DNA of 9,982 bases from CAZESH01 sp964514665 (GTDB lineage Bacteria; Bacillota; Bacilli; Paenibacillales; KCTC-25726): contig CAZESH010000152.1 of NCBI GenBank assembly GCA_964514665.1, forward strand, positions 1 through 9,982. The letters run 5' to 3'. Each line of letters opens with the position of its first letter. Positions within the stretch are counted from its first letter, which is position 1. Both the position numbers and the translations under genes were made by a program. The notes under the pieces were generated by a model. That model did no database searches, was not told the DNA's origin, and saw only the letters and a list, made by a program, of their open reading frames with translations. This document shows, in pieces, positions 5,765 through 9,982 of the stretch.

Positions 5765-6874
5765 GTGCCAAAGGATCAAGAAACGATAAAATGCAGGGGA
5801 TGCGGGGTTCTGCTCCAGTCCGACGATCCGAAAAAGCTCGGATACATCCCCCGCCTGCCGGACAACGAAGCAGCGGTGTGCCAACGCTGCTTTCGCATCA
5901 GCCATTACAACGAAGCTTCGCGCGAGCTGCAGAGCGAGGAGGATTTCTTGTCTGTACTGAACCGCATCGCCGATACGAGCTGCTTGGTTGTACATATCGT
6001 CGACCTGTTCGACTTTGAAGGCAGCTTGATCAGCGGACTTTCCCGATTTGTCGGGCACAATCCGATTGTGCTGGTGGCCAACAAGATCGATTTGCTGCCG
6101 AAAAACGTAAACCCCAACAAAATTGTCAACTGGCTTCGCCAACAGGCCAAGGAAGCCGGTTTAAAGCCGTTGGAGATCATCATCTGCAGCGCAAAGAAGG
6201 GTCTTGGCTATGACCGGCTGATCCATGCGATTCAAGCAGGTCGGGACGGCAAGGATGTTTACGTCGTCGGAGCCACCAATGTCGGCAAATCGAGCTTGAT
6301 TAACCGATTAATCCGGGATTACAGCGAGCTGCAAGGCGAATTGACGGTTTCGAGATATCCGGGGACCACCTTGGACCTTGTGAAAATTCCGCTGGAGGAC
6401 GGCAAATCGATTATCGATACGCCGGGCGTAGTTTACCGCCACCGCATGAGCGAGTTGGTTTCCGTGCAGGATTTGAAAACGATCATGCCGGAAAAACCGC
6501 TCAAGCCTGTCGTCTATCAATTGAAAGAACAGCAAACTTTGTTTTTCGGGGCATTGGCCAGATTTGATTATTATAAGGGCGAGAACATGTCGTTTTCTTG
6601 TTTTACGGCCAATTCTTTGAACATTCACCGCACGAAATTGGAAAAAGCGGATGAATTATATGCGCTTCATAAAGGCGAAATGCTGAGTCCCCCGCACAAG
6701 GACGAGTTGGATAAGCTGCCTGCTTGGACCGTACACCGCTTCAAGCTGAAAGGCGATCAGGATGTATTGATTTCCGGACTGGGGTGGATCAAGGTCAACG
6801 GCAGCGGACAGGCCGAAGTGGCGATTCACGCACCTAAGGGCGTTCGTGTCGCAGTCCGTCCGTCGATGATCTGA
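5765..6874 (+). CDS. yqeH: YqeH, circularly permuted GTPase for 30S ribosome assembly
   Basis: A 369-residue GTPase (B. subtilis YqeH is of similar length) needed in Bacillus for correct assembly of the small ribosomal subunit. A treble-clef zinc finger is formed by C10-x2-C13 and C39-x2-C42. The G motifs occur in permuted order: G4 NKID (106-109), G5 SAK (142-144), G1 GATNVGKSS (169-177), G2 in PGTTLD (199-204) and G3 DTPG (218-221). The C-terminal domain has the family blocks QQTLFFGALARFDY (256-269), IHRTKLEKAD (287-296), ISGLGW (336-341) and APKGV (356-360). The hydrophobic change in the GNKPS catalytic region common to HAS-type GTPases is not assessed. Start GTG 5765 is chosen from the GGGAGGA site. 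The gene sits between yqeG and aroE, as in B. subtilis. Nothing is missing from the active site. Confidence 0.95.
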   Translation: MPKDQETIKCRGCGVLLQSDDPKKLGYIPRLPDNEAAVCQRCFRISHYNEASRELQSEEDFLSVLNRIADTSCLVVHIVDLFDFEGSLISGLSRFVGHNPIVLVANKIDLLPKNVNPNKIVNWLRQQAKEAGLKPLEIIICSAKKGLGYDRLIHAIQAGRDGKDVYVVGATNVGKSSLINRLIRDYSELQGELTVSRYPGTTLDLVKIPLEDGKSIIDTPGVVYRHRMSELVSVQDLKTIMPEKPLKPVVYQLKEQQTLFFGALARFDYYKGENMSFSCFTANSLNIHRTKLEKADELYALHKGEMLSPPHKDELDKLPAWTVHRFKLKGDQDVLISGLGWIKVNGSGQAEVAIHAPKGVRVAVRPSMI

Positions 6875-6912
6875 AGCGAAAGAGCCGAAAAAACCATTGG
6901 GGAGGAATCCGT

Positions 6913-7773
6913 ATGAAACGGGAAAATGATGCGGCGCTTGACAGTGAAACGGTAATGTTTGGCGTTTTTGGCTATCCGGTGCGGCATTCACGCTCGCCGG
7001 TCATGATGAACGCGGCCTTTCGCAGCTTGAGCCTGAATGCGGCCTATGCCGCCTTCGAAATCAAACCGGAGCAGCTGCGGCAGGCGGTTGCCGGGATCCG
7101 CGCGCTTCAATTCCGCGGAGTGAATGTGACCATTCCCCATAAAGTGAACGTTATTCCGCTGCTTGACCATGTCGACCAAACCGCAAAGGAGATCGGAGCC
7201 GTCAATACGATTGTCAATGACCAAGGCGTCTTGACGGGCTACAATACCGACGGCATCGGCTATGTGCGCTCGCTCAAAACGGAAACCGCATGCGAGCTGA
7301 AGGGAAAGCGCATTCTAATGATCGGAGCAGGGGGTGCGGCGCGCGGAGTGGCTTTTGCATTGGCGAAGGAAAATCCCGAACGGATCTGGATCGCCAATCG
7401 TTCAGTGGAGCGTGCGCGTGCGCTGGCCGCAGACATTTCCGGATTATGCAGCTGTGAAAGCATTGCCATGGAAGATTTGGCTGACATCAAGCACGCGGAC
7501 GTGATCATTAATACGACCAGCGTCGGCATGCATCCGCATATCGGGGAGATGCCGACAGATGCCGCTATCTTCCGCTCAGGCACGATAGTCAGCGACTTGA
7601 TCTACAATCCGCTTGAAACCAAGTGGCTGACCGCGGCCAGTCAAGCGGGGGCCCGGATTCATTCCGGGCTGGGGATGTTTATTTATCAGGGGGCTTATGC
7701 GCTGGAATACTGGACGGATCGGGAAGCTCCGGTTTCTGTGATGAGAGAAGCCGTACTCGGCTCCTTTACATAG
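6913..7773 (+). CDS. aroE: Shikimate dehydrogenase (NADP+)
   Basis: A 286-residue cytoplasmic enzyme that reduces 3-dehydroshikimate to shikimate with NADPH, the fourth step of the common aromatic pathway. The shikimate-binding serines are in HSRSP (25-29). The catalytic lysine is in NVTIPHK (K77). N98 lies in AVNTI and D113 in YNTDGIGY. The dinucleotide fold has GAGGAARGV (138-146), and the NADP-type phosphate loop is ANRSVERA (161-168). The C-terminal Q259 in FIYQGAYALEYW completes the site. All these residues are those of a working AroE rather than a YdiB or quinate dehydrogenase variant, although that distinction is not certain by eye. ATG 6913 follows a strong GGGGAGGA site ending near 6906. 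Its insertion between yqeH and yhbY is the normal Bacillales order (aroD in the older B. subtilis naming), so it is not a recent arrival. Confidence 0.96.
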   Translation: MKRENDAALDSETVMFGVFGYPVRHSRSPVMMNAAFRSLSLNAAYAAFEIKPEQLRQAVAGIRALQFRGVNVTIPHKVNVIPLLDHVDQTAKEIGAVNTIVNDQGVLTGYNTDGIGYVRSLKTETACELKGKRILMIGAGGAARGVAFALAKENPERIWIANRSVERARALAADISGLCSCESIAMEDLADIKHADVIINTTSVGMHPHIGEMPTDAAIFRSGTIVSDLIYNPLETKWLTAASQAGARIHSGLGMFIYQGAYALEYWTDREAPVSVMREAVLGSFT

Positions 7774-7823
7774 CCCCGCTATTCAAGCAGGACATTTTGC
7801 AAATAAAGCGAGGGAAATATTCA

Positions 7824-8114
7824 ATGCTGACAGGCAAACAAAAAAGACATTTAAGAGCGCTCGCGCACCATCTGGATCCGGTTTTCCAGGTCGGTAAAGG
7901 CGGCGTCAACGATCATCTGGTCAAGCATATCGAGGAAGTGCTGGAGAAGCGTGAACTGATCAAGGTTTCCGTGCTGAAAAATTGTCTCGAGGACCGCCAT
8001 GAAGTGGCCGAGGCGCTGGCGCAGCAATCCGGAGCGGAGCTCGTTCAGGTGATCGGCAGCATCATCGTGCTGTATAAGGAATCCGAAGAAAACAAAACGA
8101 TCGAGCTTCCTTAA
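7824..8114 (+). CDS. yhbY: YhbY/YqeI-family RNA-binding (CRM domain) protein
   Basis: A 96-residue protein made of one CRM domain, the exact size of B. subtilis YqeI and close to E. coli YhbY. These proteins associate with pre-ribosomal particles and are thought to aid ribosome assembly. The start MLTGKQKRHLRALAHHLDP is characteristic, followed by VGKGG (23-27), the RNA-contacting loop of the family, and then a helix VKHIEEVLEKRELIKV (33-48). The C-terminal strand is QVIGSIIVLYKE. ATG 7824 has AGGGAA at 7811-7816. The frame is open upstream to 7623, but that part overlaps aroE and has no resemblance. The stop TAA (8112-8114) is followed at once by an in-frame TGA (8115-8117), a double stop. 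It lies 50 bases after aroE within the same operon. Confidence 0.94.
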   Translation: MLTGKQKRHLRALAHHLDPVFQVGKGGVNDHLVKHIEEVLEKRELIKVSVLKNCLEDRHEVAEALAQQSGAELVQVIGSIIVLYKESEENKTIELP

Positions 8115-8120
8115 TGAACG

Positions 8121-8127
8121 AAGGTGG
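8121..8127 (+). promoter_or_regulatory. Ribosome binding site of nadD
   Basis: AAGGTGG lies nine bases before GTG 8137. An alternative GTG at 8128 touches this site directly and would be too close, so 8137 is preferred. The family's usual start Met-Lys-(Lys)-Ile-Gly also fits 8137. Confidence 0.6.
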
Positions 8128-8136
8128 GTGAGGGAT

Positions 8137-8724
8137 GTGAAGATTGGAATCATGGGAGGGACGTTCGATCCCGTTCATATCGGCCATGTCATAGCGGCGG
8201 AACGGGCTTTGGAAGAAGCCGGATTGGACGAGGTCTGGTTCATGCCGTCCAATGTTCCGCCGCATAAAACCCCCGCGGGACAAGTATCCGCCGATCATCG
8301 GCTGGAAATGGTGCGCAAGGCGGTCGAAGAGGAAACGAAATTTCGCGTAACCGATTTTGAATTGAAAATGGGTGGAATTTCATATACTGTTAACACGGTG
8401 AAATTATTGAAGGATCGCTACCCGGACTATCAATTCAGTTGGATAATCGGCGGGGACATGGTGAAATTTCTGCATCAATGGTATAAAATAGAAGAGATTT
8501 CGCAGATGATCGACTTTATCGGTCTGATGAGGCCCGGCGTGGAATTCGATCCGAAAAACCTGCCGCAGCGGCTCGCTGAGAAGGTCAGGATGATCGCCAT
8601 GCCGATGATCGAAATCTCTTCAACGGAAATCAGGGAGCGCAGAAAAGCGGGCAAATCGATCCGCTATTTGGTGCCGCACCAAGTTTGGCGCTATATCGAG
8701 GAGCATGCTTTATATGAATCGTGA
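8137..8724 (+). CDS. nadD: Nicotinate-nucleotide adenylyltransferase
   Basis: A 195-residue cytoplasmic nucleotidyltransferase that adenylates nicotinate mononucleotide with ATP to deamido-NAD, the shared step of de novo and salvage NAD synthesis. The nucleotide-binding signature GGTFDPVHIGH (7-17) includes both HxGH histidines. PPHK (41-44), IIGGDM (103-108, with D107) and the ISSTEIRER block (160-168) complete the active site. Length and C-terminus (YIEEHALYES) are very close to B. subtilis NadD. The start is taken as GTG 8137; GTG 8128 would add three residues. The gene follows yhbY by 22 bases. Its last 11 bases overlap the start of yqeK, so translation of the two is likely linked. An AT-rich part in the middle (8357-8405) holds a possible internal promoter and an inverted repeat. 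Phosphopantetheine adenylyltransferase is excluded by the ISSTxIR form and the gene order. Confidence 0.95.
   Translation: MKIGIMGGTFDPVHIGHVIAAERALEEAGLDEVWFMPSNVPPHKTPAGQVSADHRLEMVRKAVEEETKFRVTDFELKMGGISYTVNTVKLLKDRYPDYQFSWIIGGDMVKFLHQWYKIEEISQMIDFIGLMRPGVEFDPKNLPQRLAEKVRMIAMPMIEISSTEIRERRKAGKSIRYLVPHQVWRYIEEHALYES
8362..8388 (+). promoter_or_regulatory. Possible internal promoter in nadD
   Basis: TTGAAA (8362-8367, 5 of 6 to the -35) and TATACT (8383-8388, 5 of 6 to the -10) stand 15 bases apart, shorter than the ideal 17. The stretch is richer in A and T than its neighbours. It would drive yqeK, rsfS and the cvfB-like gene. It overlaps an inverted repeat AATTTCA (8376-8382) / TGAAATT (8399-8405). 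Weak evidence only. Confidence 0.25.
8698..8703 (+). promoter_or_regulatory. Ribosome binding site that sets the start of yqeK
   Basis: GAGGAG lies within the end of nadD. It is one base from ATG 8705 but ten bases from ATG 8714, so the second ATG is the real start. This also fits the Met-Asn-Arg-Glu beginning of YqeK. Confidence 0.7.
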
Positions 8725-9289
8725 ACAGTTGGAAGCGGAAGTCAAACGTCAGCTGCCCGAAAAACGCTGGATCCATACGCTTGGCGTAGTGGAGACGGCC
8801 GTCAAGCTTGCCGGGCAATACGGAGCGGATGCGGAGAAGGCCGATTTGGCCGCGTTATTGCATGATATAGCGAAATACTGGCCGGTCAAGAAGATGGAAG
8901 CGGTGATTCGCGGCCATCGTTTGCCGGAGGAACTGCTGGATTACGACAAGGAATTGTGGCATGCCCCGGTAGGCGCCTTCGTAGCGCAAACGGAGCTTGG
9001 GGTTGCCGACCAAGCCGTGCTCGACGCGATCCGCTATCACACATCGGGACGCGCAGGCATGACATTGCTTGACAAGGTCGTTTGCCTTGCCGATTATATC
9101 GAACCTGGCCGGAATTTTCCCGGAGTGGCGGAAATCCGCAAGCTGGCCGAGTCGAACCTGGAGCAGGCGATGCTCGCCGGATTTGATTCGACGATCCGTT
9201 TTTTGCTCGACCACCACAAGCGGATTTTCCCTCTTACCTTAGAAGCAAGGAACGCTCTCATTGCGGAGCTCGAACATAAAAAACAATAA
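8714..9289 (+). CDS. yqeK: YqeK-family HD-domain hydrolase (Ap4A hydrolase family)
   Basis: A 191-residue HD-superfamily metal-dependent hydrolase, the size of B. subtilis YqeK. Members of this family have been reported to split diadenosine tetraphosphate symmetrically to two ADP, removing an alarmone-like dinucleotide made under stress. All expected metal ligands are visible: H21 in WIHTLGV, the H50-D51 pair in LLHDIAK, H83 in LWHAPVGA, H109 in IRYHTSG and D127 in LADYIEP. The phrase DAIRYHTSGRAGMTLLDKV is highly typical. The start is ATG 8714, not 8705, from the GAGGAG site. It overlaps the end of nadD by 11 bases and is followed by rsfS after 15 bases. The neighbourhood (NAD synthesis and ribosome silencing) fits a stress or housekeeping role. 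Activity on Ap4A is family knowledge, not shown here. Confidence 0.93.
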   Translation: MNREQLEAEVKRQLPEKRWIHTLGVVETAVKLAGQYGADAEKADLAALLHDIAKYWPVKKMEAVIRGHRLPEELLDYDKELWHAPVGAFVAQTELGVADQAVLDAIRYHTSGRAGMTLLDKVVCLADYIEPGRNFPGVAEIRKLAESNLEQAMLAGFDSTIRFLLDHHKRIFPLTLEARNALIAELEHKKQ

Positions 9290-9304
9290 ACAGGAGGCTG
9301 AAAT

Positions 9305-9652
9305 ATGGCAGTTGCATCAGACAAAATCATGTCCATGGCGGTGGATGCCGCAGAAGACAAAAAAGCGATGAATGTGGTGACTTTGAACCTTGAGGGCATT
9401 TCTTTGATCGCCGATTATTTTGTGATTTGTCACGGCAATTCGGACATTCAGGTTCAGGCGATCGCCACGGAAATCAAGAAAAGAGCGGAAGAGGCCGGAA
9501 TTAACGTCAAAGGCATCGAAGGCTTTGAGACCGCCAAATGGGTGTTGATTGATCTGGGCGACGTGGTGGTGCATGTCTTTCATCGGGACGACCGGGAATA
9601 TTACAATATCGAACGGCTTTGGTCCGATGCGAAAGTGGTTGAACACGCATGA
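9305..9652 (+). CDS. rsfS: Ribosomal silencing factor RsfS
   Basis: A 115-residue protein of the RsfS/Iojap (DUF143) family that binds ribosomal protein uL14 on the large subunit and blocks joining with the small subunit, lowering translation when nutrients are short. The conserved blocks are IADYFVICHGNSDIQVQAIA (35-54), the GIEGFETAKWVLIDLGDVVV segment (70-89) and the C-terminal HVFHRDDREYYNIERLW (90-106). It has the length of most bacterial RsfS. ATG 9305 follows a strong AGGAGG site (9292-9297) at seven bases, the best Shine-Dalgarno in this operon. Its stop overlaps the start of the next gene as ATGA (9649-9652). In B. subtilis the gene is also called yqeL and lies at the same place after yqeK. 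Confidence 0.95.
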   Translation: MAVASDKIMSMAVDAAEDKKAMNVVTLNLEGISLIADYFVICHGNSDIQVQAIATEIKKRAEEAGINVKGIEGFETAKWVLIDLGDVVVHVFHRDDREYYNIERLWSDAKVVEHA

Positions 9653-9982
9653 CGCTTGAAGCTGGAACATTCAAGGAACTAACCATAGCCAGAGAAGTAT
9701 CTCCTCATGGCTTTTTTTTGTCTGCCGACGGAATGGATGTGCTGCTGCATTACAGCGAAGCGAACGGCAACCTTGCGCCCGGAGAGAAGGTCAGGGTTTT
9801 TCTGTTTCATGACAGCGAGGACCGTTTGGCGGCGACGATGAAACAGCCGCTCCTTTCTTTGGGTGAACTTGCTTTGCTCGAGGTGGTCGACGTCCATCCG
9901 CGGCTCGGCTGCTTTCTCGATATCGGGCTCGGCAAGCATGTGCTGCTGCCGCAATCGGAGCTGCCGATTCACGAGTCGGAGC
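9649..9982 (+). CDS. cvfB: CvfB/YitL-like S1-domain RNA-binding protein, N-terminal part (runs off right edge)
   Basis: An open frame from ATG 9649 continues without a stop to the window end, giving 111 codons. The first part, REVSPHGFFLSADGMDVLLH, resembles the first OB/S1 fold of CvfB proteins, followed by APGEKVRVFLFHDSEDRLAA, which matches the family's pattern of G-x-x-V-x-V-F-x-Y-x-D-x-x-x-R-x-x-A. A second S1-like unit begins at about residue 70 with LALLEVVDVHPRLGCFLDIG and LGKHVLLPQSE. Full-length members are about 280-300 residues with S1 domains and a winged helix, so most of the gene is outside. Relatives include the conserved virulence factor B of Staphylococcus and YitL of Bacillus, regulators or RNA-binding proteins of uncertain mechanism. 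The ATGA overlap with rsfS and the lack of a clear Shine-Dalgarno suggest translational coupling. Codons for residues 22-24 include eight T in a row. Confidence 0.8.
   Translation, partial: MTLEAGTFKELTIAREVSPHGFFLSADGMDVLLHYSEANGNLAPGEKVRVFLFHDSEDRLAATMKQPLLSLGELALLEVVDVHPRLGCFLDIGLGKHVLLPQSELPIHESE
9687..9719 (+). terminator. Terminator-like hairpin with T8 run inside the start of the cvfB-like gene
   Basis: AGCCA (9687-9691) pairs with TGGCT (9708-9712), and GAGA (9692-9695) pairs with TCTC (9700-9703) around the loop AGTA. A CTCA bulge lies on the 3' side. The stem runs straight into T9712-T9719. It starts 35 bases after the rsfS stop, where an operon terminator would be expected, but within the coding frame of the next gene. 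The stem is modest (nine pairs with a bulge), so it may act as a partial terminator or attenuator rather than a full stop. Confidence 0.4.

Noticed and set aside
6913..7773. aroE as a horizontally inserted gene in a ribosome operon
   Set aside because: The same insertion is standard in Bacillus and relatives, and its base and codon use looks like that of its neighbours.
7623..7823. Upstream extension of the YhbY frame
   Set aside because: It overlaps the conserved end of aroE, and family similarity begins exactly at ATG 7824.

Overview
The window reads as a stretch of core chromosome from a Gram-positive Bacillales bacterium. Paenibacillus or a close relative (Paenibacillaceae) is the best guess. 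Two things suggest this: the gene order yqeG-yqeH-aroE-yhbY-nadD-yqeK-rsfS, known from Bacillus subtilis and relatives, and the purine-rich Shine-Dalgarno sites with TTG and GTG starts and roughly balanced base composition. The genus is an inference, and no sequence search was possible. All supported genes lie on the + strand. I see no tRNA, rRNA, insertion sequence, CRISPR array or prophage signature.

Region 1 (1-344) is the C-terminal end of an L-lactate dehydrogenase gene. Region 2 (345-483) is a 139-base gap with an extended -10 promoter flanked by a near-perfect 10-base inverted repeat. Region 3 (484-4908) is a tight three-gene unit: a MoxR-type AAA+ ATPase, a membrane-anchored DUF58 protein, and a large membrane transglutaminase of the TgpA/YebA type (yeaC-yeaD-yebA order in B. 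subtilis). The spacings are 4 bases and an ATGA overlap, so the three are probably co-translated and work together at the membrane. The exact substrate is not known from sequence.

Region 4 (4909-5240) is a 332-base gap with a long hairpin near its left end and, near its right end, a second extended -10 promoter whose -35 area lies in a 12-base perfect palindrome. Region 5 (5241-9982) is a near-continuous operon: yqeG (HAD phosphatase-like), yqeH (circularly permuted GTPase for 30S assembly), aroE (shikimate dehydrogenase), yhbY (CRM-domain ribosome-associated protein), nadD (nicotinate-nucleotide adenylyltransferase), yqeK (HD-domain Ap4A hydrolase family), rsfS (ribosomal silencing factor) and the start of an S1-domain RNA-binding protein of the CvfB/YitL type that runs off the right edge. 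The theme is ribosome assembly and silencing plus NAD and dinucleotide metabolism, with one aromatic amino-acid enzyme in the middle.

The coding content is ordinary and well conserved, and I do not see a new biological system. The points worth a second look are regulatory: the inverted repeat around the first promoter, a 19-base block shared by both promoters, the palindrome over the second promoter, a terminator-like hairpin with an eight-T run inside the first codons of the cvfB-like gene, and a possible internal promoter in nadD.
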